Shown: positions 1-10,603, counted from the stretch's first letter. The stretch: 25,371 bases of DNA from Geosiphon pyriformis (GCA_016748015.1 JAAOMT010000416.1:1-25371); one strand, 5' to 3'. Program-made: numbers and translations. The notes: generated by a model not told the origin, from the letters alone.

Positions 1-759
1 GAAAAGATAGAAAAAACAGATTATAAAAAAATAAACCAATAAGAAAATTGTAATTAATGAATAAATACATTTTTAAAAATAAGCACATTTCTAAAAGTAG
101 CACAAAAAAAAGTAGAAATGTGTAAAATTTTATATAATACAAATTATGTATATATAGCAAAAGTATTAAAAGCAAAAAAAACAGAACAGTAATAATTAAT
201 TAATAGTCAACAAATATTTTTTTTTTTAAAAAATAGTTTTTTATAATTTAAAGTAAAATTATATTAATATCAATAAAAATATCTATTACTATTCAATTTA
301 TATTATTATTGCTTGATTAAAAAATATTAATTACTTTTATACTATCAACAATTTATGTTAATAAAATTCAATACTTAACTATACTAGACTAATAACTCTT
401 GATTATGACTATTGACAAGATACCAATTTTTTATTTGGTTTTATTATTTACTAATTGATTAAAAAATTAAGCACTGAGTAATTAATATCAAAAATAGTCT
501 GGTAAAAAACTCATAAAACAAGAATAGAAAACTTAAGAATAGCTTACTAAAAAAACATAATTGTTAGATTAAACAAATTATTATGCTAAAAACAGAAATT
601 GAGAAAAAATCATTACTTGAATTTTTATTTATTATACAAAAAACTTAACCAAAACCTTTAGATACCAAAATCTTCAAAAATTATTATTAAGAATAACTAT
701 TAAGCATCAAGTTACAGATTTGTTATTTGTTTTAACATTTCTAATAATTATCTGTAATA
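1..759 (+). repeat. LTR of element A (a few bases missing at the start)
   Basis: This stretch matches 18114-18931 in reverse complement over its whole length, for example the shared blocks near 461-500 and 700-760. It ends in GTAATA, where a canonical LTR would end in CA, so CA to TA decay is likely. Two bases later comes TGGTGCT, a typical primer binding site start. The copy is shorter than the C copy mainly because it has about two instead of four of the ~20-bp subrepeats (here near 66-100). No TATA box could be singled out in such AT-rich sequence. Confidence 0.75.
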
Positions 760-761
760 TT

Positions 762-775
762 TGGTGCTTTTTATA
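762..775 (+). promoter_or_regulatory. Primer binding site of element A
   Basis: TGGTGCT starts two bases after the LTR end. TGG pairs with the CCA end of a tRNA, as in minus-strand priming of Ty3/gypsy elements. Element B has the same TGGTGCT core at the same distance and C has TAGTGCT. I cannot name the tRNA. Confidence 0.6.
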
Positions 776-1479
776 AGATATAATCTAACAGAAAACCAGT
801 ATTAATATCTACTATTCAAAATAGTAGCAAAATTTGAAATAATAAAAACAAATCACTTGAGATTTACAAAAACTTTATTTCAATATTATCAAACTCATCT
901 TAAATTAACAAGTAATTATTGGCCAGCAGAATTAACTTTTAACTTTTATGTTAATAAAAAAATTATATTCTATTAAAAGACCAAGAAAATTCAAAAACCA
1001 CTTTCATTTATTTCTATAGTAAATTATTTTAAAACACTACATTTCCACAAAATTATCTGTTTATTACATTAATCTTATTATCTTTGCAAACAAAGAAAAA
1101 AAACGTTATAAATCTTAGCAGAAACACCAAAAAAAATATAACTGCTTATCTGAAAAAAACCAAGAGTTATTTTACTTATCTATTCATCATATTATTATAG
1201 GCCCAAAAGCACTATTTAGATAATATTAATAATTATATCTACATCAAAAATACCATTAGCATAAATACTATTTTAAAGTAATTAAAAAAAAACTAAACTA
1301 TTAAAAATCTATAACAATTTATTCAAAAAATTTAAATTACAACTAACAACTTTATTAGAACTCTAAACATTGCTACTTTAATCAAATTTCGAATTTATCA
1401 GTAATTAAGCAAAAACTGAATCAAAAGAAAAAGAAAACAACAATCAAAAAAACAACTATTAAAACCTAATTCTAAATAA
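776..1479 (+). other. Element A leader / undetermined gag N-terminus
   Basis: This AT-rich sequence aligns with the corresponding part of C just below 18098. Open stretches are short and I cannot place the gag start. I see no other gene, RNA or repeat here. Confidence 0.4.
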
Positions 1480-2415
1480 TCCAGAAGTTTAAACTTAGCA
1501 AAACCCAAAAAATTCAAACTTTACTCCTATTGTTAACAATAATTTATCTTCAGTTATCTAAATTAATTCTTCTATTATACTAATAGTCATTTCTATTAAT
1601 TACTAATTAACTTATTTTTAGAACAAATAGCATATGTATTAATTATTAAACTTAAAAAATTTACCAATAAAGAAATAACACCTAAGCCTAATTAAATGAT
1701 GTGGTAAAAGCTATTGCAACCAATGAATAAAATAACACTAAAGCTATTTAATAATTCTCTACTTTTTACAAGATATTATTAACTTGTAATATTAAAGTCT
1801 AGTTAACAAACCACAAACTTTTAACACATTTTAAGTTGTGTTTCTACAATATTTCAGTAATTACAACAGCATTAATTGGTTATTAACTGGTTTTATTACA
1901 ATTAAGCAAAATAATAACAAAGCAATTATCACTTATTTAGGACACTTTTACAAAAATTTATGTTAAATTCAAGCAATTAATATTGATTATTTTACAATAT
2001 TACAGATTTTGAATCAATTTATTTATAGATTATGCAGCGATTTATTATAACAAATATGCTTATTATATTTAAACACATTTCAAAGCACAGTTACTTACAT
2101 CAAAGATTTTGAGTTAGCTAAACTCAAAGCCAATTACACCCAAACTGTAAATCTAGTAATAAACAAATCATTTGAGTTAGATACTAAATTAAAACAATTT
2201 AAAGAAACAATTAACCAGAAAATTGAGAAATATTTAACTAATAATTAAACAATTTATCAGTTTTTTCAATATTATAATAATCTAGAAAACTATAATAGTG
2301 GTTCTAATTAATTATATCTATCATTATTAAATCAATTATAACAACAAGAAATATGTATCTGTTATTACTGTAGTAAACAAAAACACTTAAAAATAGATTG
2401 TAGAACAAAATTAAA
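1480..2415 (+). pseudogene. gag: Element A gag (nucleocapsid) remnant
   Basis: Gag is the structural protein that packages the retrotransposon RNA. The clearest part is 2090-2412, an open frame broken mainly by TAA codons where Gln is expected. It encodes a Lys/Asn/Gln-rich segment followed by an intact zinc knuckle of the form C-x2-C-x4-H-x4-C. Its residues are Cys at 2360, Cys at 2369, His at 2384 and Cys at 2399. An extra Cys lies at 2354. Upstream, frameshifts and stops make the frame uncertain. The same gag is present inverted in C (16405-17900), where the knuckle is broken, so this copy is the better reference. The frame is cut at about 2415 by the LTR of element B. Confidence 0.7.
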
Positions 2416-2612
2416 TAACCAATTAATTAGCATAAAATTACTCTTCTAATTTCTAACATTAATTAGTACATATTATTATTATTTTAATTATCACTTATTA
2501 GTTAATCAAATTATCAAATATTATTATTCAATTAATAATTTGATTTGTACTATAGAAATTAAGATAATTAAATTACACAATATCCTGAACCATTTAATAT
2601 TCATAATTGGCC

Positions 2613-2693
2613 AAAATTAGTAGAAATTGGTTGAAATAATTAATAGTTTGTAGAAATAACTTGTAGTTTGCTAAAATATATCTTTAATTTGCC
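2613..2693 (+). repeat. Four ~20-bp U3 iterons in the 5' LTR of B
   Basis: Four imperfect copies start at 2613, 2633, 2653 and 2673, and part of a fifth starts at 2694. Each starts GAAAT or AAAAT and most contain TAGTTTG or a variant. They lie about 55 bases upstream of the TATA box, the place for an upstream activating array. The same array is present and better preserved in the 3' LTR at 11504-11584. Confidence 0.7.
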
Positions 2694-2746
2694 AAAATAT
2701 AGCAAAAAAAAAATGCAAATTCAAAAACTAGTACTACAGCAAGTTG

Positions 2747-2754
2747 TATAAAAG
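2747..2754 (+). promoter_or_regulatory. Putative TATA box of element B 5' LTR
   Basis: TATAAAAG is followed at once by a small hairpin-like sequence (AGAAG, two bases, CTTCT). Both are conserved in the 3' LTR (11640). Transcription of the element would start a few tens of bases downstream, defining the U3/R border. Confidence 0.6.
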
Positions 2755-3351
2755 AAGAGCTTCTCTCTTCAAGAAAATGTATCTTACTTTAAATATCTTA
2801 ATTAGAACAAATCATCTTTTATATATTCTTACAAAATTAAATAAAAATTAAATATTCAAAAACCAAATTCTTAATTATTATACTTGAAATTCACAAAACC
2901 CAACTAATATTTTAAAATTAATTAACTACTAATTTCAATAATCTATTAGTAACTTTAGGCCTGGATAGAAAATGTTTCCTTTGGCAACATTTTATTTCTT
3001 TTACATTTTTTTTATTTTTTTTTACTTTTTTTATCATAATCTTTAAGATAGTCTACAAATAAAATTCTTGTAAAAAAGTTAACTTTCACAGCAAAGTAAT
3101 TAAACATTTTTAGTGAGCTTCCAAATAAGCAATTTCTGGAAAAGAGTTGATGTTTATTACAACATAACTATATAAAGTAATTGGCATAGAATTGACTATT
3201 CCACTTATAAGTCCAGCAGTTCAAATTATAGAAGATAATTTAAAAATAAATTCAATTATTAAAGGTCTAATTACTTTTAAAAAACGTGAATTCACAGTCA
3301 ATAGGCATTAACAACATTCAAAAAAAGAGACCAAAAACTTCCAGTAATATT

Positions 3352-3365
3352 TGGTGCTCTCTTAC
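3352..3365 (+). promoter_or_regulatory. Primer binding site of element B
   Basis: TGGTGCTCTCTTAC begins two bases after the LTR end. Its TGGTGCT core is shared with elements A and C, so these families probably use the same tRNA primer. The tRNA is not identified. Confidence 0.6.
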
Positions 3366-3833
3366 TAAAATAATACAGCAATAACAACTTCAAAGTGGTG
3401 ATTACACCAAACACAATAACTCTAAAGTATTATTAGTCGATTTACACTCATTGCAAGCAAAGATTTAACATCCAAAACGGAATCAAAATTCTTAAGAAAA
3501 CATTATACTAATACATCAAAAATTGCATCAACAATTATTCTTTTGAAAACTACAGCATTTCAGAAATCAGAAGCCATTTTTATAAAAATTTATTATATTA
3601 TTCTAACTTGGAAACTAAAAACCTTAATAGTGAAATACTTAAAACCTATTTTTATAAACTCAACTATAATATTATTTAGTATTGTAAAAAAAATACCCAG
3701 TACAGTCCAAATACTCTTTTGATTTTGAATTAGAACCAGAAAACAGCAACAGTAAAAAACAGAAAAAAAAACTATTTCAAGTTTGCCATATAACACACAA
3801 CACACCAAAAACAACTGCCAAATACTTATAAAC
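3366..3833 (+). other. Element B 5' leader
   Basis: This stretch lies between the primer binding site and gag. I see no supported coding on the + strand. The minus strand has an open stretch at 3593-3835, but its strand and position inside an element leader argue against a gene. Packaging or dimerisation signals would be expected here but cannot be recognised by eye. Confidence 0.4.
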
Positions 3834-5155
3834 ATCTAAACAAAAAACCAGTGCCAAATTACTATTTTCTATTATACTATTTCTAATTTCATTTGCTCAA
3901 CCACAAACTCTTAACTCACTATTTATCCAGTTCTTAAGACTAAAAGATTTTTAGTTACCTAAAAGTTCTACTCAACAGCAGAAACCAATATCAACCAGCA
4001 CTGATCTTCTTGATTACTTAGAAGAAAACCAAAGTAATCATTCAGAGAACTTAGAAAGTAAAGAAACCAAATCAAAACAAGAAGAAACTACTGAAAACAA
4101 AAAAGAAATAGCAACTACATACATTGTAAAAATCACTGAATTTACAGAAAAAAATGCTAATACCAGCCCACAAGAATGAATTGACAAAGTCCAGAAAGCA
4201 GAAAATACAAACAGATAAAATACAACAAAAATATTAAAAACAATCTCATACTTTTTCTAAGGAACAGCAGGAGAATGGTTTGAAAATCTGACTGAACCTT
4301 TTGAAAACTAGCAAAACATTCAAAGATGCTTTTTTAGAGCAATTTACTAACAACAACACCTCTGTTACTATCTGAAATTGCTTTCATAATATCAAACAAA
4401 AATTATCTGAAACTGTTATGACTTATTTTAGGAGGTTTAACAAACTTCTTAGATGAATTCAACAATTAGAAACCAATAACTATTACTTCAATGCTCAGAT
4501 TTTGGATCAGTTTATTGCAGAATTGAAAGATAAATTAATTAAAAAATTTTGCTTTTATATTTCAACAGACTTAACTACAGTTATACAATATGTAAAAAAC
4601 TATAAAATGACTATAGAAAAAGCAAATTGAACAAAACTTGTAAATTTTGCTATGAAAAAAACCAGCTCAACAGCTAAAGAAAAAATTGACCAACTCACAA
4701 AAAAGATCAAAAATTATTTCACCAATTAACAACAACAGCAACAACTACAAGAATATAAGCCACCCCAATAATACAATCAAAACAATTACTCCTTATTACC
4801 TAATAATTAATTACAAAGCTGTCACTATTATAAAATTCTAGAACATTGAAAATAAGATTGCAAAAGATTACAATAAAACCAATAAAACACGAAAAATCAA
4901 CATTACTTTTTATTACAACAATTTTATTACCAATTTTTACCATCAACTTATTACTTACCAAGACCACAAAATTAAAACAGTTACTATTAATTTGCTTTAC
5001 AATCTATATAACAGCAATATTAGCAACTTCTACCAATTTAGCAATATCAATCACTATTAACTCAACAATATCAAATACCTGCTTAAAAATTGGTTTAACA
5101 AAACCAATTTACATCTCAAAATTATTTTCAGAGTAACAATAACAAAATCAATTCA
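3834..5155 (+). pseudogene. gag: Element B gag
   Basis: This is the gag of a Ty3/gypsy element. From about 3834 a frame encodes an acidic, Lys/Glu-rich N-terminal part. It then holds the typical gag core with GTAGEWFEN at about 4261, a position where gypsy gags have G-T-A-x-x-W-F. A frameshift near 4310 continues into a helical segment (4320-4700). Next comes a Gln/Asn-rich tail and a zinc knuckle whose residues are Cys 4820, Tyr in place of Cys 4829, His 4844 and Cys 4859. A second Gln/Asn-rich stretch, with Gln codons turned to stops, runs to about 5155. No ATG start is visible. A Trp codon is TGA at 4177. Confidence 0.8.
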
Positions 5156-5800
5156 AACAACCAGTTGGTTCCTCAAAATTTTGGTTAACAAAGATCTAAT
5201 CACTATTATACTCAACCAAGTTACTTAACCATGCTTAAAAAACAGGATTTTTAACAAATTGCACTTTCTGAAAGTAAAGCTACAGCAATAAGATCAAACT
5301 CTTTTAACAATACTATTCCATCAACTCAAATTGCTCAAAATACCAACTTCTTAAACATATTTTCATTCGAATTTGAAGCCAATGAATCACCATTCTTGCT
5401 TAGTAATACAGCAGTTAATGAATAAAAAACAATTACAACTATATATACTGAAGCTGAAGTAGTAAAAAAACAAATCTATTTAATTTTAGACAGCCAATCT
5501 GCTAAAAGTATTATCATCTATTAATTGATACAACAGCTTAGAAAAAATGTTGACAAATTAGCTCAAACTGTAATTGTTATAAAAAAAACCTTCATAAAAG
5601 AAATTGACAACTTTTTATTCACCATTAATGAAATTATTATTCCAGTCAAAATTTTAATCATAGATGTATCCCTATATTAAGCTTTTTTTAGAAATAATTG
5701 GCTTTTCAAGGCCAATACAAATTTAGATTGAAAAACCCAGAAATTGAATATTTCTTATTAAAACCAATATACTTAAGTATTTACTACTTTTAATATTTTC
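5156..5800 (+). pseudogene. pol: Element B pol: aspartic protease (retropepsin-like)
   Basis: The protease would release the mature Gag and Pol proteins. The frame opens near 5160 with a linker of about 100 codons. The active-site block ILDSQSAKSIII follows at about 5483, where the family has D-S-G or D-T-G; Gly is now Gln. Downstream, the flap and the second hydrophobic strand are recognisable (EIDNFLFTINEIIIPVKILI near 5600), then a segment ending near NNWLFKAN at 5700. Stops at 5521, 5680 and 5758 fall mostly where Gln is likely. Element C has the same domain at 15480-15996 (minus), and the shared residues confirm the frame. Confidence 0.75.
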
Positions 5801-6755
5801 AACAAATAAACAAAAAAACCCCAGTATTTGAATTTGAAGAGGAGAAAGAAATGCCAATTACCAAAACCTTTATGGCTTTTAAATTACCATCTAATTGGAC
5901 TAAAGAAATAGAACAAAAAAGTTTTGAAAAAACTAGAAGATAGAATATTGTTTGTTATTTTATACCAGAACCATAAAAACAACCACTCTATATATTACTC
6001 AAATACAAAGATTGCAACAAAATACTTTTATTAATAAGAATATATATATTTTCAAAAAAAAATATAAAACTTTACACCTACTACTTTTGCAAAGTCTGTC
6101 ATAAAAAACGATTTGGATATCTCAAATAAAGTGAAAAATAAGACAAAATTTTTTGTTTTACATATAAAAAAATATTATCAAAAAAATACAACTGGATTGA
6201 CATTGCAATGAGAGAAAAAGTATGTGGCCAAACTTGTTAATACACTTTATTCATTGCAAAAAAAGTAAAAAAAAGGAATCTCATTTGATGTTGCTTACAA
6301 CAGTGCCCTCAACAAACTATATTATTATCTACATAATGCTAAAATAATTTATGAACTAGCCATAATTCTGATCAATAGAGAAACCCAAAAAGATATTCAC
6401 CAAATGAAAGAAACTGAATACATTAAGTACATAATAGAATGAGCTAGACTTAACTATAAAAATAAAGTAAAAACATATTACCAAATTGTAAGTTACACTT
6501 ATTTGACCCAAGAAGTTCAAATTCAATAATTAAAGCAAATAAACATTTAATTATGTGAAGAATACATCATGTCTTGTAATAACAAATAGTGTTCAAAATG
6601 TTATGCTTTTAGCATTTTCTTGCTCAATGAAAATGACCAGAAAGAAATTGTGTTTAGAAAATCAAAATCCAAAGAAAAAATTGCAACAACTCTAATCTAT
6701 TTTAAAAATCAACCAGCTCTATAATTTAAATATTTTGACAATAGTAATCAAAAAA
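5801..6755 (+). pseudogene. Element B pol: cysteine-rich region between protease and dUTPase
   Basis: Most gypsy elements have no long region here. This one encodes several Cys pairs. C-x2-C-H sits at 6088-6102. A Cys at 6154 is followed by Tyr where its partner would be. C-x3-C sits at 6223-6237 in the frame after a TGG Trp. A group at 6554, 6575, 6590 and 6599 spells C-x6-C-x4-C-x2-C. The spacing suggests one or two zinc-binding units. Between them is a charged helical stretch (6290-6540). Part of the first motif recurs in element C at about 15125-15150 (minus). The function is unknown. It may bind nucleic acid or hold the polyprotein together. Two or more frameshifts are needed to read through. 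Confidence 0.6.
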
Positions 6756-6760
6756 TCAAG

Positions 6761-7182
6761 CCTGAGAAAGTTCATGAAATTAATATAAGATATAATCTAC
6801 AATATTTTGGCAAAGATACTTTGGTTCTTCAACCAAAGTTTCTTACCAAAATTAATCTAAAAATTGCTCTTGAAATTTTACTTAGAGCAATGGTACAAAT
6901 TGCTTTCTAATTATCATTGACAAGTAAAAAAATCAATGTTAAAAAAAGAGTTATAGATACAAGATATATAAAAAACATTACCATAATACTACAAAATGAA
7001 ATTAAGAAACCATTTAGAATAAAACATTACTGAAAAATTTGCACAAGCTATTTATTTACTCCTAATTAACATTTCAGAATTACAATTAGTTAACAACAGA
7101 AAACAATTAGAAAAAAGTGAAAAAGAAACTTAAAGTTTTGGTTTAACTGAACAATTTACAGTTTTAGTAAACATAGCTTTTA
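6761..7182 (+). pseudogene. Element B pol: dUTPase-like domain
   Basis: dUTPase hydrolyses dUTP to dUMP and pyrophosphate and limits uracil in new DNA. The order of the five trimeric-dUTPase motifs can be followed. Motif 1 (A-G-x-D-L type) is decayed to INIRYNL near 6781. Motif 2 (S-R-S-S type) is decayed near 6907. Motif 3 is VIDTRY at 6950-6967, with its Asp at 6956. Motif 4 is KFAQAIYL near 7036, after a +1-type frameshift. Motif 5 is a decayed glycine-rich SFGLTE at 7133, where R-G-x-x-G-F-G-S-T-G is expected. The length of about 140 codons fits the family. The same domain sits at the same place in element C. I judge the identification good but the enzyme dead. Confidence 0.72.
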
Positions 7183-8470
7183 ATATATAAAATAAATCTT
7201 ACCAAATTCTTTGACTTTTCTAATTAATTACTATTTTACTTTATAAAGAACATTATAAAATCTACACTTGCTTAAAACTTATTACTATTCAACAAATCTT
7301 TGAATCAAATAAACAAATCTGTTTAAAGCACAAAATTTGAATCTCAAACGTTTATATTCCACAAAAAATGAAAAAATTTTGAGTTATATTCTACAATCCT
7401 AACAATTACTCTATTATTTTATTAAATAAATTAGAAATTAGAATCATATATAGCAATATTTTTTAAGATAAAAACTCTCAAATTGTTTTTAATTTCATTG
7501 AAATTGTAAAATATACACTACTTTCCAACTCAAACATCATCTTTATTACTGAAAACTACTATATAATAGAAGAAAAGCTTTTTCAAATTAATATAAGTCT
7601 CTTAAAACTTTAACAACAAAGACAATTAAAACAGTTAATAGCTGAATTTGTTAATATATTTGTAAAAAACAACAATAATTTAGGAAAAACAAATATTGTT
7701 TAACACCAAATCTATACAGGAGATGTTTTACCAAAATGGCAACAAGCTTACTGAGTTTACTTTCTAGCCACCAATTTATCAGAGAAGAGATCCAAAGAAT
7801 GCTTAAAAATGAATTGATTCAATTATCAAGAAATTTATAGACCTTATTAATACTTTTTGTCAAAAAAAAATTGGAAAAATCAGATTTTGTGTTGATTATC
7901 AACAATTGAATAGTGTTACAATTGGAGATACATACCTACTTTTAAGAATCAATAACATGTTAAATGCTTTGGAAAAAGCAAAGTTCTTTTCAACATTAAA
8001 CTTAGAAAGTAGATATTGACAAGTTGAAATAAATTCTAAAAACTGTCTCAAAACAGCATTTATAACTTAAAGAAAAAACTATAAGTTTAATATTATACTA
8101 TTTAAACTTTATAATGCATTAGCAAAATTTCAGTGACTTATAGATGTTGTTTATAAAAAACTCTTATGGTAATTAATTGTTGTCTATTTTGATAATACTA
8201 ATGTGTATTCTTCAAGCTTTGAAGCTTATTTGATTTACCTGTAAGAAGTTTTTTAATGATTATAAAAAGCAAGATTAAAATTGAACATTGAAAAATGTCA
8301 CTTTGGAAAAACAAATTTGATTTTTCTTGGTTATATTGTCAATAAAAATAGAGTATCATCCAATCCAAAAACAATTAGTGCTGTAAAAAACTTTAAGACT
8401 TCCTAAAATACCACAAAACTGAAAAAATTTGTTAGTTTAGCTTTCTACTATTGGAAATTTATTAAAGAAT
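7183..8470 (+). pseudogene. pol: Element B pol: linker and reverse transcriptase
   Basis: The RT copies element RNA into DNA in the cytoplasmic particle. From 7183 to about 7650 runs a linker (a ~150-codon segment between dUTPase and RT). RT signatures follow: RFCVDYQQLNSV at 7878, the LNLESRYWQVEI block at 7996 (family L-D-L-x-S-G-Y-W-Q) and FQWLID near 8128. The catalytic box reads YFDN at 8185-8196 instead of Y-x-D-D. The thumb-side block KCHFGKTNLIFLGYIVNK lies near 8296. The first catalytic Asp (7999) and the last Asp of the box are now Asn, both G to A changes. At least two frameshifts lie around 7770-7870. Trp is TGA at 8016 and 8134. Confidence 0.85.
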
Positions 8471-8996
8471 TTTCAGAAATTGCCAAACTTTTTAATTATT
8501 TTATCAACAAAAATGTTAAATACCAATGGACTTTAGCACAACAAACTGTATTCAATATTCTTAAAAAAAAACTTATAACAGCATTAATATTTGCTTATCC
8601 AGACTTTAATAAATAATTCCAGTTAATTATTGATGCTTTATATATAGCTTTTGGTGCTATTTTATCATAATTAGATAACAATAACAATTAACAAGTAATT
8701 GTCTATACCAGTAGAACATTCAAATCAACAAAACTCAAATATGGCTCAACAGAATTAGAAGCTGTTACAATTATTTAGACTCTCAAATATTTTCAACAAT
8801 ACTTAAAAAATAGGAAAAAATTTGATATTATAACTAATAATATTGGTCTTAAATAGCTCAATAAAAAGAAATCTGAACAAAGTGCCAAACAATTTCAATG
8901 AAATGATTTTCTAGCAGACTACAAATATATTGTACATCACAAACCTAAAAAATTACATATTAATGTTAATAGTTTTTTAAAAATAAGACAAGATTA
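8471..8996 (+). pseudogene. pol: Element B pol: RNase H
   Basis: RNase H removes the RNA strand during reverse transcription. The frame continues directly from RT and keeps the usual gypsy pattern. There is a connection segment with W-T near 8528, then IIDALYIAFGAIL near 8628, where the first catalytic Asp survives. Next come VIVYTSRTF near 8698, YGSTELEAV near 8740 with the catalytic Glu, and IITNNIGLK near 8827, where T-D-H is expected (Asp to Asn, His to Asn). Last is FQWNDFLADYKY near 8893. Stops at 8611, 8668, 8689 and 8776 are TAA/TAG in place of Gln or Trp. Confidence 0.8.
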
Positions 8997-10437
8997 ACAC
9001 CAACAGCAATTTTACTACAACTTACTAATTTATTAATAAATAATAATTAAACAACAATAAACTTTAAAACTACAATATCAAAAATTATTTGGAAACTCTT
9101 ACCATGCCAAAAAATTAGTCTCTAATTAAAAAATACTGATTACAACACCAAACAAAACAATACTTTATTTACCATAACAAAATCTATTATTAAAATTGCA
9201 AAAACTCATCCAACTTATTCAGATTAGTTCAATAAAACAAAAAAGAAACAATTTTATACAATATGTATACAAATACTTCATTAAGACATCTAGAAAAAAA
9301 TAGCACAATACAAAGAATACTTGAACATTATTTTTGGCCCAGATGTAAAAAAAACATTCAATGGTATATAAAATCATGTGATAATTATCAAAAAAGAAGA
9401 GAAATTCGACTTATTGAATTTCTAAATTCAATCAAAGTTGAACAATCTTTTGACAGAGTTGGTATTAATTTAGTTAAATTACTACTTATTACAAACCAAA
9501 AAACTGTTATATTATAGTTGCAATAGATTATTTTACCAAATGGCTTAAAGCCAGAGTTATCTAAAGAGCAAATGCCAAATTAGTAGCAAATTTCATTTAT
9601 GAAAAGATTATTTGTAGATATAGATGCCCAATTGAACTTTTATCAGACCAAAAAACCCATTTTGTGATCAATCTAATACAAAAAATTTGTGAACAATTTA
9701 ATATCAAAAGACTTTTATTATTATCTTATTACCCATAAACAAATAAACTTATAGAATATTTCAACAAAACATTGTGTAAATCATTAGTCAAAATCTAAAC
9801 TGATTTTGAGCAGAAATAGAATATTTTTATTTTATTAGTATTACTAACATATAAAATACTAAAACAAAATACAATAAAGCATACATTATTTGATTAGACT
9901 TATAGAAAAATAACAACATTACAAATTAATTTTACAGTAGAAACATATCCAGTACAACCAATTACTAAAAAAAACTTCCAAGAAATACTTTAACAAAGAG
10001 CTTACACCCTGCTTAGCATTTTAAAAGGAAAACAATAAATAGCAGCAATTCATATTAAACATTTTTAAGCTTAACAAAAAAAATGGCATAATAACAAATT
10101 TTTATTAGTTACCAATGAATTTAAAATTGAAAACAAAGTTCTTTTACACAGAACTAAGGCTAAAAAACAATAAAATGAGAAATTTAAACATAAATAAGAT
10201 GTACTATTCTATATTTATGAAATTTAAGACAATAAATCATACAAGTTAAGACTTGATAACAAAGTTTTAGTAAAAGTTGCACATAGTAATTAATTAAAAC
10301 ACTATCAGTCCAAAAATTATTTTGAACTACTAATTCCACAAATTGGTATGCATTTTTTTTTAATTAATCTTGAAAATATTTCCTGAAAAATAGAACCAAA
10401 AGTTGTAGTAAAACAACAACCAAACTTGAATACTTAA
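8997..10437 (+). pseudogene. pol: Element B pol: integrase
   Basis: Integrase inserts the DNA copy into the genome. A stop-rich stretch runs to 9262. The N-terminal HHCC zinc domain is then open at 9263-9517: RHLEKNSTIQRILEHYFWP with the second His at 9287, and SCDNYQKR, where the second Cys of C-x2-C is Tyr. A frameshift at about 9510 leads into the catalytic core, which keeps all three acidic residues: Asp at 9526 in VAIDYFTKW, Asp at 9646 in LLSDQKTHF and Glu at 9754 in LIEYFNKTL. The C-terminal part continues to about 10437 with many Gln-to-stop changes. No chromodomain is recognisable. Confidence 0.83.
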
Positions 10438-10603
10438 TTTAATATTATTCATAATAATTTTTTTTAATAATACAAACATAAAACAAAAATAGTAAATAAT
10501 TACAAAAAATATCTAAACCCAAAAACACATAGAAAATCTTATACCCAAAAATAATTTCTTTTATTTTTTTTTAAATTTTATTCTTAGTTAGTTATTTTTT
10601 TAT
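10438..10603 (+). other. Spacer between integrase and 3' reading frame of B
   Basis: A short AT-rich, non-coding stretch with a T-run near 10557-10573. I see no other feature. Confidence 0.4.

Larger units (their letters stand above)
1..2415 (+). mobile_element. Element A: 5' part of a decayed Ty3/gypsy LTR retrotransposon
   Basis: Element A holds an LTR, a primer binding site, a leader and a broken gag, all reading rightward. It is the same family as element C: the whole stretch aligns in reverse complement with about 16405-18931, including LTR, primer site, leader and gag. The window starts only about nine bases inside the LTR, judged from the matching edge of C. The element stops inside gag, just after the zinc knuckle, where the LTR of element B begins. 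No protease, RT or integrase of this copy is present on either side, so it is a truncated remnant. Confidence 0.8.
2416..3349 (+). repeat. 5' LTR of element B
   Basis: It is a direct repeat of 11290-12228. In the first ~108 aligned bases I count nine differences, all of them transitions. The exact left edge is uncertain: the homology to the right LTR is clear from about 2421, and element A gag homology runs to about 2415. It ends GTAATA against TAATAACA in the 3' LTR, consistent with a canonical CA end that decayed here. It holds 20-bp U3 iterons, a TATA box and a pyrimidine-rich U5-like part near 2990-3035. Confidence 0.85.

Noticed and set aside
3593-3835. 80-codon open frame on the minus strand
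   Set aside because: It lies in the 5' leader of element B, antisense, with a Phe/Ile/Val-rich translation that AT-rich sequence gives by chance. No family is recognised.
4846-5136. 96-codon open frame on the + strand
   Set aside because: It is out of frame with gag and overlaps its zinc knuckle and Gln/Asn-rich tail. The open Leu/Ile/Thr-rich frame is the shadow of CAA/AAC-rich codons.
3834-10437. TGA read as Trp, suggesting an alternative genetic code
   Set aside because: TGA appears at several Trp sites, but TGG is also used at many others, and TAA and TAG stops interrupt the same frames. Simple G to A decay explains it.
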